This document shows positions 9,221-19,467 of a stretch of 32,241 nucleotides of DNA, piece by piece (position 1 is the stretch's first letter; each line of letters begins with the position of its first letter). Below the pieces are notes generated by a model. It ran no database searches. It had not been told where the DNA came from and saw nothing but the letters and a program-made list of their open reading frames with translations. Origin of the DNA: Hymenochaete sp. R1 (taxonomy: Eukaryota; Basidiomycota; Agaricomycetes; Hymenochaetales; Hymenochaetaceae); contig JAFREE010000216.1 in assembly GCA_019400425.1 (NCBI GenBank), forward strand, positions 1 through 32,241. The letters run 5' to 3'. The position numbers and the translations under genes were made by a program.

Positions 9221-11356
9221 CTATTTCGTTTGCGCAGGCAGATTTGGTTTTGCACCGACGCCGAAAGACTCCAAAAGCATCCGAGTTTCATCATTGGGTC
9301 TGACGTCTGACGCCCACATTTCCTCAGAAACAACATTCGCCGCCTCCTCAAACCTCTCCAAGCGGCAAAGACACTCCACCCACGCGTTCCAGTTGCCAAC
9401 ATTCATTTTCCATCCCATCTTCTGTAGCTCCTCGAACACTGCATAGGCCCTTGAGAGCGACCGTCCGTGCCCACATGCATCAAAGATAATACTAACGCCA
9501 GCATGCGTGACTTGACCTTTCGCAATTACCCACGCCCAAATGCGCATCACTTCCGGCAGTGCGTCGACGCGATTGTAAGCATCCATGAGGCTGTTCAAGA
9601 GAACCGCGTCAAGCTTCAACTCAGCGTCAATGGCGATCCTTCGATGAATTTCACCGATGTCTGTACGAACTGCCTCGATGACGACGGCACGTTGAGAGGG
9701 GTCAGGCATGTTTCGTGCGCGCGTTGCCAGTTTGGCGTAGCGAACTAGTAAAATGCTGTACTCGCGGGATTGAAGTAGGATCCCACGCTTGCGCATGTCT
9801 TTTATGATCTCGAAATACGTCGGTGCTGGTGGGATGGAGAGGTGCATGCATTCATATTCGATTCCGGCGCCAGAAGTAACTTTCAGATGAGATTTGCGGG
9901 CTTCAAACATACAAAAGGCATGAAGAACGGCGTAGAGGCCTTTACTGTATAAAGGGGGATCGCTGATCTTTCGGATGCGTTCGTACGCTTCCTGCATCTC
10001 GATGAAGTTATTCGCAGAGCGGATAAGGAGGACGGCGTAGGCAATTGTCGAGTCCACGTCCATCCTGAAGCCCCGCGCTTGCATCATGTTGAAGATGCGC
10101 ATGGCGATAGGATAATATTTTGTGGTGTTTTTGCTGGAGGCGGCGGCCCTGACAAGCATACCACACAGCCGTGAGTCCGCCTTGTCACCGAGACTGTCGA
10201 AGAGGTGGAGGGCGCGATCCACCAATTGGTCAGAGAGCTCCTTGACCGGAACTCGGAGCATCTGCTGTATTATAAGCGTCATCGTTTCCCCGTCCGGTTC
10301 GAATCCCTCGCTTTTTGCAACTTCGTAAACCTCTAGTGCTTGCTCCCAGCCGCCTTTGCCAACGGCATGATAGATACAAAACACCCATGCGCGCCGACAT
10401 TTCTCCTTTTCTAATCCAAATTGCCTTCGAATATAACGTAGTTCGTTTGCCGTCGAAATTTTCGTGGTTGTGATGAAATGAGTAAATGATGTGGGAGAGA
10501 TCGGAAAGCCCTGTGCTCGAATGCGTTGAAGGCAGATACCAAAAATGCGCGGACCCTTCGAGAACGCCGACACAAGCTCTTTGACCCAAGCGCCCTTTCT
10601 TTCCTTGCTTACTTCCATTGTTACCTGTCTTTGTGACTGACGACTTGCATAGGCGATCGCGGCCTCCAGCAAAGCATCATCCCTTTGTGCAAGCTCTGCC
10701 AAATTCCTGTGCGTATCCTTGTCGTAAGCCACCCTATTAATCTCCATCCCTTCTATTGCAGTCAAGACTGCTCCCCGCCAGTCTGAGACCCATCTGGAGT
10801 TCTTGATCCCTTCGAAGAAAGCGCGGTAGAGAGTACTATCGGGGAGAAGGCAAAGTCTGAACAGGAAGACAAGTCCCGATAGAAGAGGCGGGACGTCTCC
10901 TCGATCGGCCAGACCCCGAAAAACAATCCTCCATTGCTTCATAAATGAGAATGTACGTTCGACTTTGTAGATGCTCTCTAGTTCCTTCAAAGCTTTCCTG
11001 GACAGACCCGAGCGCACTAAGCCAGCCAATCGAGCTGTAAGCGCTTCCTCGTCGATATTGTCATTATCAACCAACCAGGCGCCAGATTTCACGGACGGGA
11101 TTTTGAGGTTGAGATCCTCACACAGGCAATGATATGATGGCCGCAGTTGAGAAAACGGCAATGGGTCGTATCGTGAAGATGCATTGAGAAAATCTCCAAA
11201 ACTTGTTCCGACCTTTTCTTCTTGTGTCCTTTTATAATCGAAAGCCTCCTTCCCCGTGCTTAAAGGGCTGGTTGCACGGGTGCGCGGTTTCAGGATCTGG
11301 GTATGAGTATGGCGCGCCTGGAGAGCTGTTCTCGCATTCCTCGACCACAGGCTCAT
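9221..11356 (-). CDS. Mitochondrial PPR-like (pentatricopeptide) protein
   Basis: A single-exon ORF of 711 aa. The first 35 residues are basic, Ser/Thr-rich and almost free of acids (MSLWSRNARTALQARH...), which suggests a mitochondrial presequence. The remainder is helical with degenerate repeats of about 35 residues. The clearest are GWEQALEVYEVAKSEGFEPD near 350, LNSLMDAYNRVDALPEVM and NAWVECLCRLERFEEAANVV near the C-terminus. The last is followed by the typical VRPNDET turn. Fungal PPR proteins of this kind usually bind mitochondrial RNA and help processing, stability or translation; the target cannot be read from sequence. An upstream ATG at 11360 overlaps the chosen start out of frame and could lower translation if transcripts begin above it. 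It is divergent from SSS1 across about 300 bp. Confidence 0.8.
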   Translation of the reverse strand: MSLWSRNARTALQARHTHTQILKPRTRATSPLSTGKEAFDYKRTQEEKVGTSFGDFLNASSRYDPLPFSQLRPSYHCLCEDLNLKIPSVKSGAWLVDNDNIDEEALTARLAGLVRSGLSRKALKELESIYKVERTFSFMKQWRIVFRGLADRGDVPPLLSGLVFLFRLCLLPDSTLYRAFFEGIKNSRWVSDWRGAVLTAIEGMEINRVAYDKDTHRNLAELAQRDDALLEAAIAYASRQSQRQVTMEVSKERKGAWVKELVSAFSKGPRIFGICLQRIRAQGFPISPTSFTHFITTTKISTANELRYIRRQFGLEKEKCRRAWVFCIYHAVGKGGWEQALEVYEVAKSEGFEPDGETMTLIIQQMLRVPVKELSDQLVDRALHLFDSLGDKADSRLCGMLVRAAASSKNTTKYYPIAMRIFNMMQARGFRMDVDSTIAYAVLLIRSANNFIEMQEAYERIRKISDPPLYSKGLYAVLHAFCMFEARKSHLKVTSGAGIEYECMHLSIPPAPTYFEIIKDMRKRGILLQSREYSILLVRYAKLATRARNMPDPSQRAVVIEAVRTDIGEIHRRIAIDAELKLDAVLLNSLMDAYNRVDALPEVMRIWAWVIAKGQVTHAGVSIIFDACGHGRSLSRAYAVFEELQKMGWKMNVGNWNAWVECLCRLERFEEAANVVSEEMWASDVRPNDETRMLLESFGVGAKPNLPAQTK

Positions 11357-11659
11357 TCATGAGGCTACCAGCACTAGATTAAAGGGTCAGCTTCGTTCAA
11401 TACCTGCAGCCCGGCGCTCACACTCACAATGAGCCAGAAAACTGCAGGCTAGAGGGAGAGCAACCATGAACCATCTATGAGCTCACTGGTCAAGCTTGAG
11501 TAACGTGGGAATCTCCTTCTATATTAAAGAGTAGTCTTGGACACGTCGCAAACACAAAGGTGAAGTGCAACACGGTACTGCAAGTCCACGTTCTGCCAGC
11601 ACCTTCACCACTTAACCTTATACCATCTCCGATCCCTTTTAACCATTGTCTCTCTTTCA
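11357..11659. other. Divergent promoter, PPR gene and SSS1
   Basis: About 300 bp between two divergent starts. It contains a pyrimidine-rich tract just before the SSS1 start (about 11630-11659). No strong TATA box or other recognised site is seen, and no coding sequence. Confidence 0.45.
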
Positions 11660-12093
11660 ATGTCTGAAAAACTCAGAGAATTCACGGAAATTCCGCAGCA
11701 ATTCTTCAGGGATGGAAATCAGGTCGGTGTAAACCTCCTTTCCGAGAGGTTGTCGGAGACTAACGCTGGTGTAGTTCATGACCAGGTGCACGAAGCCTAC
11801 CCAGAAGGGTACGCAGAGAATCTCAGTGCCATTAGCTTATCAACTACTCACTTGGTGCTACAGAGTTCCTGCAAATTTGTCGAGCAGTTGCTGTCGGCTT
11901 TGCAGTCATGGGTTTCATTGGGTACTTCGTCAAACTCATCCATATCCCGATGTACGTCCAGCCAACCCCTCTCCTCAAAGTCATTCACTCACTTTTCACC
12001 TCTAGCAACAACATTTTAGTGTGCGTATCTGATTATGCCTTGAACTGTGTCACATTTCTGATTATAGCTTTCATTATTAGAGGAGGAGCATGA
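11660..12093 (+). CDS. SSS1: Sec61 gamma subunit of the ER protein translocon
   Basis: Five exons (11660-11722, 11775-11808, 11864-11951, 12006-12020, 12081-12093) encode a 70-aa tail-anchored ER protein, the usual Sec61 gamma/Sss1 size. Sec61 gamma clamps the Sec61 channel and is needed for co- and post-translational import into the ER. The order matches the family without gaps: an amphipathic N-terminal helix ([14 protein letters not shown]), then [14 protein letters not shown], the single transmembrane helix with [15 protein letters not shown], and the short luminal end NNILVGGA. Exon 4 is only 15 nt. Intron 1 starts with the unusual donor GTCGGT. The last intron (60 nt) lacks an in-frame stop, so its retention would insert 20 hydrophobic residues before the same end. 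The gene converges with the seven-helix gene, whose stop lies 109 bp away. Confidence 0.95.
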
Positions 12094-12202
12094 TTATCGA
12101 AATATTCCGCCCAGCGGCGCCAGCCGTTTCTCCACTTCACTTTGTTCTTCCGTCCTTGCCTGTATCCCTTTTTAGTGCCATAATAATATACACTACTACG
12201 GA

Positions 12203-13939
12203 TCATTTGTTTGATTCAGCTTCAATAACCCAATACAGATCATCGTGCTGCAGCCCTTTCTCTGGAACGCTCATGGACGACGTCGGCCTAGAAAGAGTCA
12301 ACCCTATCGTTGACACAGATATAGAGTTGACGGAGGTGCACGATGAACGTGATCTTGCACTCGGAATGTCACAGATAATGCCACTTTCATTGCTATCCGT
12401 TCTAGTCGATCTTTTTCGCCGCCGCCGTCTGCAAAGCCATGTATCGATAACATCCTATGATTTCAGTGTGATAAATATGATCTGAGCTACACAAGGCATG
12501 AAAACTGACTTTTTGGGTGCTGAATAAGACGAAGGCTACGAGAGGTACTGTAAAGCCATTAGGTTCTTCATCCCAAGACTTCTTTTGAGAGCATGCGTAC
12601 GAGAGGCTTCCACTATGTATGGGAAGAACCCCGGCAAAGGGTCCAGGAAGAAAAAACAAGCCCTGAACCCGTTCAATAAAAGCGTAGCATCTTTAACGAA
12701 TCTCTGCTCACAACAACGTGATAATAGTGTATGCCGTGAACAGCCCCACCCTCACCAAAATCGAAAAGGACAAACGATTGTTGCGGAATTTGGACGTCAC
12801 CGTCGCCAATTCAATGTCTTCTGTGCATTTAGGTTTGTATAAGGAGCTTACTTCCCTTCGAGTCTTGATCCAAGTTAAACAGATCATAACTAGGAGATGG
12901 TCAATGACTAAATATAGACCCATTTATCTTCGTGAGGTACCTACCTTCCACTACAACAATGGATGCCACGATAATAGCACAAAAAAGCGGCACTACCGAA
13001 GCACTAGTGGAAGGTTATGAATTGCAACATGGAGGTGCAACGACGCAACTCACTTAAAGTAGCTCCGTCCTGAGCAATATGTTCCCTTATAATCTCGAGT
13101 CACGGGTATTACGCTACTAAGGGACAGCTAAGGTGTGTCTTGAGCCCACGATTTCGGAAGTAGTGTTCTCGAAATTACTTACCTTCAAAGCCAGAAGGGT
13201 GAAGGTTGCGAGTACTAGATAAGGAGGACATAGCACCTGACTACACGTGAGAATAAAAGTTTGGGTTAGGCTTTGTGAGGGACGCACTAAAACATTCACT
13301 AAGAAGAGTGGGATTCTCCTTAGCACTGGTAGATCCCCCCACGTTTTCCCGGACTGAACCAACCAAAGCTATAAGATTTAGTCAACAGGTGCGTAAACAT
13401 CAAGACTCCAGAATAACAGACGTGCAACACCATCTCGAGGCCGGCAACGGCGCACCTAGAAAATATCTAAGCCACTCGATACATGTCCCAAGCCATGGAA
13501 CAGGATACTCACATCGGAGATGCACCATGTATCAGAGCCGACTGCGCAGTGCAAACCTTTGACGGTATTCCCGTCTCGAAGCCCTCTTGACCGGAGTATA
13601 AGCTATCAGGGTCGTAAGAACAGCCCCCAATCTCATAAAATGATCACTTGGCCTTGGCGTACAGAATGCAGTAGATGATAGAATAAAATATCCAAGTCAC
13701 GCAAAAGTTGATGAGCGGCACATTTCGGGGCTTATGCCCCATGTTCGCATATGCAAGGGTGATTACAGTGGCTGGTAAGCCAACTTGTCCTCCAGCCACG
13801 TGGAGGGTAAGCCAAGTTGGTATGAACCAGCTCATGTTGACGATGTCCGGGTGAGCTAGACGGATGTAAGTTATCGCTGCTTTACAAAGCGATACATACT
13901 GTAAGAAAACGCACCATTAAATTGTCCGGTGTCACCCAT
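12203..13939 (-). CDS. Seven-helix membrane protein, paralogue A
   Basis: Twelve exons: 13915-13939, 13663-13855, 13513-13602, 13422-13455, 13288-13368, 13183-13236, 13054-13127, 12945-13003, 12712-12907, 12601-12662, 12510-12547 and 12203-12454. Together they give 385 aa with every junction in frame. The protein has about seven hydrophobic helices: LTLHVAGGQVGLP, LINFCVTWIFYS, a helix after LIHGASPMCAVAGL, LVLCPPYLVLATFTLL, VVPLFCAIIVASIVVV, LVRVGLFTAYTIITLL and YIVEASLPLVAFVLF. A long loop separates helices five and six, and a basic cytosolic tail (WLCRRRRRKR) is followed by about 65 Ser-rich residues. The topology is GPCR-like, but no STE3 or PTH11 signature is visible. I recall similar predicted Agaricomycete proteins of unknown function. 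A paralogue lies at 20237-21775. Confidence 0.82.
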
Positions 13940-13993
13940 ACTGCATGAGGAAAAAGAGCTGCTAGAATTTCGCTTAAACTGAGACGTGGTAGG

Positions 13994-14000
13994 CTCTAGA
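13994..14000 (-). promoter_or_regulatory. TATA-like box of seven-helix paralogue A
   Basis: TATAAAC on the minus strand lies 55-61 nt upstream of the proposed start at 13939. The distance suits a fungal core promoter with a short leader and supports choosing this distant ATG, which opens a 25-nt first exon. Confidence 0.5.
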
Positions 14001-15072
14001 GTAGTTTATAAGGTCGTCAGATATTCGAGTTCCAAGCTATAAGGTCATTAAGTGTAACAGCCTAGCTCCGGGGGCCAGGACTCCATGACGGTAGGATGAC
14101 CATCATGATCAATAAAGCCATCTGTAGCAACCCATCCAGCCACGCGAGATTTGAACTTTCATCAATGATGGAGATATCCCTAGCTCAAATGAGGTTGGGA
14201 AGATTGGGATGCTGGGCGAACTTGATTCAAGTTGGTTGCTGCAAGCTAACATAGGTAGCGTGATGCCGGTAATGTCTATGTCTGGAAGTGAATCGCGCGA
14301 GCTTTCTGCCCGATCGAGTGCAGCACACGCAAATGCAGTTATACCACTACGGCAGCCCGAGACTCAGTCAGTTACTCAATCAGAAAAGAAAGATCGAGGT
14401 TGATTGAAGGCTGGTACGGTGGCCAGAACCAGCTTTGTCATCATTCCCACGCCCACGCCGAAGCAATATCTTCATGAATGGCTCAACGTTCTCAATTTAA
14501 GACTTTCGTCTTTTTACAACAATCATGGAGCAAAGCCACTACCAAGGATACCAAGCCCAATTAGCAACTCTTCGGGATCATGAAAATGAGGAGAAATTGC
14601 ACGGTTGGTAAGGTAGGCATTGGCGCAAACCGACGCCGGATACTATCCAAGACCTTACACCGAGTGGTACGTCTCCCGAGCTGTCTGGCTCGCCATCAAA
14701 CAAACATCTGGCAACCGTGTCCATCTGCACAAGAACTCACTGCATTTATGTCAAGCCCACGCACCCATTATGGTGACCATAATAACATTGGTTCGTCCCC
14801 GTCCCGGTAGCCTCGCATTATTTCCTTGGATAAAACTCGCAAAAACTTCGTGTGCATTGAAGAAATTTGCGAGCGCGCCGCGAGTCAGAAGACTTTCCGT
14901 CTTGTCGACTACTGCATCTTCGAGGTATGATTTTCGCTATATCCTCGCGATTTTCATGGCTCTGATATGCGAGTATGTGTATCTAGACACATCGCTCTTA
15001 TAAACTCTTTGCTCCGGCCCGGTTTTGCTGGTCCCGGCTTTTGTGACATGGAAAACACGAAAGATTGACCAG

Positions 15073-15079
15073 TATAAAA
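15073..15079 (+). promoter_or_regulatory. TATA box of the first AA9 gene
   Basis: TATAAAA lies 79-85 nt upstream of the start codon at 15158. Strong TATA boxes are common in regulated fungal genes for secreted enzymes. Confidence 0.6.
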
Positions 15080-15157
15080 CGAGGGGGTGACATTTTCGAT
15101 GGCTGGGATACAGTGCAGGAGAACATTCTGGCTAGGTCGTGCTAGTAGCAGTCTGCG

Positions 15158-16159
15158 ATGAAATCCTCTAGTTTTGGGATTCTTTCTGTCGCGATCGGAT
15201 TTGTTTCGGCACACACAATCTTCCAGGAAGTCTACGTCGATAGCGCTGACCAAGGGCACCTTGTCGGCATCCGTGCTCCAGACTATGATGGGGTAGGTGA
15301 TCCATACATACAAAAAGTAATAGGAAATTTGACTAATTATTTTAAAGCCTATAACTGATGTTACGTCTGACGACATCATTTGCAACGGAGGTCCAAACCC
15401 TCTCACGCACATCTCGGATGTCGTTATTGATGCTAAAGGTGAGGAACTTCATTTAATGTATTCTGAGCTAAAGATACATTTACTACGGTTTTAGCTGGTT
15501 CCCAAATCACCGCTGAATGGCATCATACTCTCGATAGCGCCGGTACGGGTGACGCGGCTGATCCTATCGATGCCAGCCACAAGGGACCGGTCATCGCTTA
15601 CCTGTAGGCTTCTTTTACTTGACTAAATTCTAGGCAAGAGTTCCTTATAGACCCAATGTCTCAAGTGCCGCAGTCCCAGATGCAACCCAAAGTGATGTGA
15701 CGGGACTCAACTGGTTCAAGATCTACGAGGACGGGTTCAATGCAGCTGATCAAAGCTGGGGCGTCGACCGACTCATCGCAAACAAGGGAAAAGTCACCTT
15801 CACTCTTCCCTCATGTATTCCCGCGGGTCAGTATCTTCTCAGACACGAAATTATCGCCCTTCACGGTGCGGAGACGTATCCAGGAGCTCAATTTTACGTA
15901 AGTGGTGAGTTTTATTGAATAAGCACAAGCTCATGTGTTTTTCCGCACAGATGGAATGCGCACAGCTCAATGTTTCAGGAAGTGGTAGTACACGACCAGA
16001 GACCGTATCTTTCCCCGGGGCTTATGCGGGTAGCGACCCCGGGATCACTATTAATATCTACCAGACGTTAGACAGTTATACTGTTCCAGGTACGAGATTA
16101 ATCTATGATTCATGAATTTAGACTCATACTATGCAGGTCCCGATGTTTTCACTTGCTAA
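15158..16159 (+). CDS. AA9 lytic polysaccharide monooxygenase, copy 1
   Basis: Six exons (15158-15292, 15348-15438, 15495-15603, 15651-15897, 15951-16089, 16137-16159) encode a 247-aa secreted copper enzyme that oxidatively cleaves cellulose or related beta-glucans. An 18-residue signal peptide ends at SA, leaving the essential N-terminal His (H19, sequence [10 protein letters not shown]). The second histidine-brace ligand is H104 in [15 protein letters not shown] carries the conserved second-shell His (H183 in LHG), and GAQFYMEC supplies the Gln and axial Tyr (Q192, Y194). The C-terminus, FTC, is typical of single-domain AA9 proteins. There is no CBM1 cellulose-binding module. An intron after the AK codon pair in exon 2 is absent from the neighbouring copy. 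The tandem partner starts 331 bp downstream. Confidence 0.94.
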
Positions 16160-16490
16160 GCGTCCAGAGAAGTGCCGTCGGGAACTTCGAATCAATTGTA
16201 TTTAGCTCAGAGGATTGAGTTCCTGGAAGAATATACTCTATTTGACCGTCAGAGATATATTTGAGGCCGTCGGGTAAGCGTGAGCAGTCGAGCTTTCGTA
16301 CTCAAGCTATCCGCGAAAACGTTGGCTCCTTTTCGGCATCACAGAATTTTGGGGAGAGCGGCTGTTGGATAGTTTGGCGACAATAGTGACTATGAATAAT
16401 ACGTTTCGATGCATGGAAAGCATATAAGCCTCTTGGTTTTATTCTCGAAATTCCAACTGCTCGACTCTCGTGGTTAACTCTGCAGTCACA
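16160..16490. other. Intergenic region between AA9 copies
   Basis: About 330 bp containing the 3' end of the first AA9 gene and the promoter of the second, including a TATA-like element near 16425. No coding sequence is seen. Confidence 0.5.
16422..16428 (+). promoter_or_regulatory. TATA box of the second AA9 gene
   Basis: ATATAAG lies 63-69 nt upstream of the start codon at 16491, close to the spacing seen before the first AA9 gene. Confidence 0.55.
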
Positions 16491-17516
16491 ATGGGGAACT
16501 TTAACTTGCTTCCTGTCATCTTGCTTGGTGCTCTCGGTGTCTCGGCACATTCTATTTTCCAGGTAAAGTTCAATACTTCAGTATTCTGAGCAGTGCTGAT
16601 CGATATCGTAGGAGATGTACGTTAACGGAGCTGACCAAGGTTTCCTGAACGGCATCCGGGATCCAACCTCCAACTATGTATGCCCACCTCTCTTCATCAA
16701 ATCACTTGATTGATCATGGTGTCCACTTAGCCCGTTATGGACGTTACATCGCCAGACTTGATCTGTAACACCAACATCACATATTTCTCCCAGAATATAA
16801 TACAAGCAAAGGCTGGTTCTTTGATCACCACGCAATGGCACCATCAACTGAATCGGATCCCTAACGACCCCGATGACCCGATCGCTGCCAGCCATCACGG
16901 CCCCATGCTTTCTTACCTGTGCGTATGCTTCATGATATGCTCTAAATAAAAATGGTAATGCGAATTAAATAAATCTACTTCTCTTCTCAGAGCGAAGGTG
17001 GATGATGCACTGCAGCAAAACGTCACGGACCTTGCCTGGTTCAAGATTTTCGAGGACGGTTTGGATGTCAACAACCAAACGTGGGGTGTTGATCGCATGG
17101 TCGCAAACGGCGGGAAGGTTAACTTTACCTTGCCGACCTGCATTCCGGACGGGCAGTACCTCCTTCGTCATGAAATCATCGCGTTGCATTCGGCATACAA
17201 CTACCCCGGTGCTCAATTCTATGTAAGTGGATCACGAAATGCCTGTGCAGCAGACCTTCGGAGTGTTCTGATTGTTGTGCTATTTTAAGATGGAGTGTGC
17301 GCAGTTGAACATCACTGGTGGTGGAGACGCACAGCCTGAGACGGTATCGTTTCCTGGTGCCTACGCAGGATCAGATCCGGGCATTTTCCTTAACATCTAC
17401 CAGAACCTTACGAGCTACACGATCCCAGGTGCGTGCTGTTTTCTTCTCTTATTTTATGAATATTAAAGTATCGATCCTCTTCCTTTTGTATAGGCCCCGC
17501 TGTATTTACTTGCTGA
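16491..17516 (+). CDS. AA9 lytic polysaccharide monooxygenase, copy 2
   Basis: Six exons (16491-16562, 16612-16677, 16731-16918, 16991-17222, 17290-17428, 17494-17516) encode 239 aa. A 19-residue signal peptide ends at VSA, exposing H20 of HSIFQEMYV as the N-terminal copper ligand. H101 in SHHGP is the second brace His. HEIIALH (169-175) and GAQFYMEC with axial Y186 complete the active site. No CBM1 is present. Compared with copy 1, four introns are at the same positions. An intron between FQ and EM is unique to this copy, while the AK/A intron of copy 1 is missing. This points to an old tandem duplication followed by intron loss or gain. Both enzymes are secreted and probably act on the same polymer class. 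Confidence 0.94.
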
Positions 17517-17699
17517 GGCATGAAGCGTTAACAAGGCTGTGAGGGAGATGTTTTCAATGCGTTCTAGACCTTGTCAATCAATCGCATCTCATTCATCTTC
17601 AATAACATGTGTTTCCGGAGGGAAGTTTGGAATGAAAATGTGATGTATTGGGTGGCGAAGATTGCGAGGAAGGCTCTGATAAACGCAACGAAGAAAACA

Positions 17700-19268
17700 T
17701 CAAGAGCGGCGCCAACCCCAAACGACCCCGAAGAGTAACGCGAACGGCAATACCAAAGCATTCCAGAGAATCGGTTTTACGGCATCCTCCAGACGTTCAG
17801 CTGCCCTGCGTTGTCGAATCAATCTTAAGCTCGCACAGGGCAAGGCAATGAAGAATATAGGAACGAGATTGAGAGGTGCGGGAAAGAGATACGGCGACGA
17901 ATAGTACCTCAGAGCGAGGTAGAAATGTTGTCTGATTGCCAGACCGGCTCGCGGTCCGTATGCGTTCCAAGACACGGGTACGCCGGGCTGTGCGACCGCA
18001 AGTGAACTGTTGCATGCGGCTATGGCAATGAGGTATGGAATGAAGATAAGCATGATGGCGAAGAGGGCACAGGTGATGTAGAAAATGACCATCGTCATGA
18101 CTTCAGATCCTGTTTGAAAGGGGATGAAGAAGTCGTTCGTGAGGAAGGGTATCTCGAATGCCATTGCCAGGACTACCATGAGGGCGAGAAATATGGGTAT
18201 GAAGAATAGTATGATGGGTCCCACTACGTCTGTGAGTAAGTGGAGGAGCATCGATGAAAGTGGGAAAAGCGCTGAATGGGGAGTGAGCAACAGTAGCGAA
18301 GGCGGCTGCGGCAGAAGGAGAAAAAGCGCATGCTGGAAGAGTGCCAACGTGAGTAGCATGAGGCAATAACTATAGGTGGATGGTGATGTATCGAGCATTC
18401 TCCAGACAAATGCTACAAATGTGACGAGAAATGGGGAACGGGATGATCTCAGTGGGGAAGATGTGAGGCACCGAGCCGCTGAGTAGACCACGATGCAATA
18501 GACACGGTAATCGATGAGGGACGCGTAGTAGTTAGAGAAAATGCTGCCATGCTCCGACAGGTATGAGGCGAGCGCGATAAAAACTAATATTTTAGTTGCG
18601 AAGTCCATTAGATGCAGGACGCTGGGTTGCAATAAGTAAGGCGTGACATGAGTGGATTTGAAGTCTTACCGCGGAGTACCTAATTTCTCAAACCTCGACA
18701 ATGTTAATATAGGATTCGGATTGACATTTATTCCAGTTCTCCATGATAGGAGAGTTGTCGATGTTATGCCTGCATCCGAAGAAAGACCCGTTCGACTTGA
18801 GGAATCACTAAGAATTAGCGCATCAGCCACTTACAAAATAACCGTTGAGCGACACAGCAGAGGCTATAATATGGAGGGAAACTCACAATAAAGGTTTTCC
18901 CGTGATATTTCATCCAGTCGATATGATGTCCACAGATATCGTTGTAGCTGCGCGGGTTCTACGCCACAATGTTGCCGCAATCTGGACCAAAGGTCGGAAA
19001 CAGTACCATCTATGTCGGCCTCTGAGGTCCTACGAATTCTCGAGCTCAGTCGCAAAAGTACTAGTATACAAAGCGATATCTTCTCTGGCTCATCTAAGGC
19101 GGACGGTTCGATAGCTTGTTGGACTTCGGATAACAAGACAGAAGCAGTGGGATCCGCAGTAACGCTGACGTGTTCTAAAACAGTCTTCTCCAATTCGCCA
19201 ATAAAGATGTCGGGTCTGCTTCTGCGTTCGTTCAGGAGAGGTGTCCTTTCAGAGGGAATGTCGTCCAT
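17700..19268 (-). CDS. Multi-pass membrane protein with N-terminal cytosolic domain
   Basis: Three exons (18887-19268, 18670-18829, 17700-18621) encode 487 aa. The first 190 or so residues are soluble and include WSRLRQH, RYLWTSYRLDE and TLLSWRTG. After SRFEKLGTPRVLHLMDF come about eight or nine hydrophobic helices, among them TYSYCLMLLTLALFQHALFL, PIILFFIPIFLALMVVLAM and MTMVIFYITCALFAIMLIFI. The short Pro/Leu-rich segment between helices (LLPQPPSLLLL) is typical of a family I recall as uncharacterised in Agaricomycetes. MDDIPSERTPLL at the N-terminus fits the acidic dileucine signal that directs proteins to the vacuole or endosomes, so I infer an endomembrane location. A channel or transporter role is possible but not shown. 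The first intron uses TTGTAAG as acceptor after a GCTCAAC branch. Confidence 0.75.
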
Positions 19269-19467
19269 CGAGAACGGTGGGGCAGTCCTTGTTACTACTG
19301 AGGAACATAAACGTACGGTACAAAGGTATTCATTTTTTAAAGACACGGGTGATCGGACCCAAGGATACGCTTTCTCACGCGGCTTGGCTTGCGGCCATCA
19401 CCACCAAGAAAAAAAGATCAAAAAGGCTCTACAGAGCAGAGAAGCTAAGATGAGCTATACGAAAAGA

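Larger units (their letters stand above)
13940..15157. other. Intergenic region with promoters and an unclassified ORF remnant
   Basis: About 1.2 kb between the divergent seven-helix gene and the first AA9 gene. It contains TATA-like elements for both genes. Between about 14525 and 15003 on the plus strand there is a short ATG-led reading frame (MEQSHYQGYQAQLATLRDHE...) and, in another frame, a protein-like stretch (YPRPYTEWYVSRAVWLAI). I could not join these by sound splicing and do not recognise them. They may be the relic of a gene. Confidence 0.35.

Noticed and set aside
10296..10306. GGTTCGAATCC, a tRNA T-loop-like string
   Set aside because: Flanking bases do not form a T-stem and it lies inside the PPR coding sequence.
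12203..13939. STE3-type pheromone receptor, hence a mating-type locus
   Set aside because: Seven helices are present but characteristic STE3 motifs are not, and no pheromone precursor with a CaaX end was seen nearby.
14145..14165. GTTCAAATC on the minus strand as a possible tRNA
   Set aside because: The T-stem does not pair and no anticodon or acceptor arm is found nearby.
17564..17761. Hydrophobic minus-strand frame after the stop of the multi-pass protein, as an extra exon
   Set aside because: Joining it through the only GT/AG pair available gives the wrong phase and a non-hydrophobic product.
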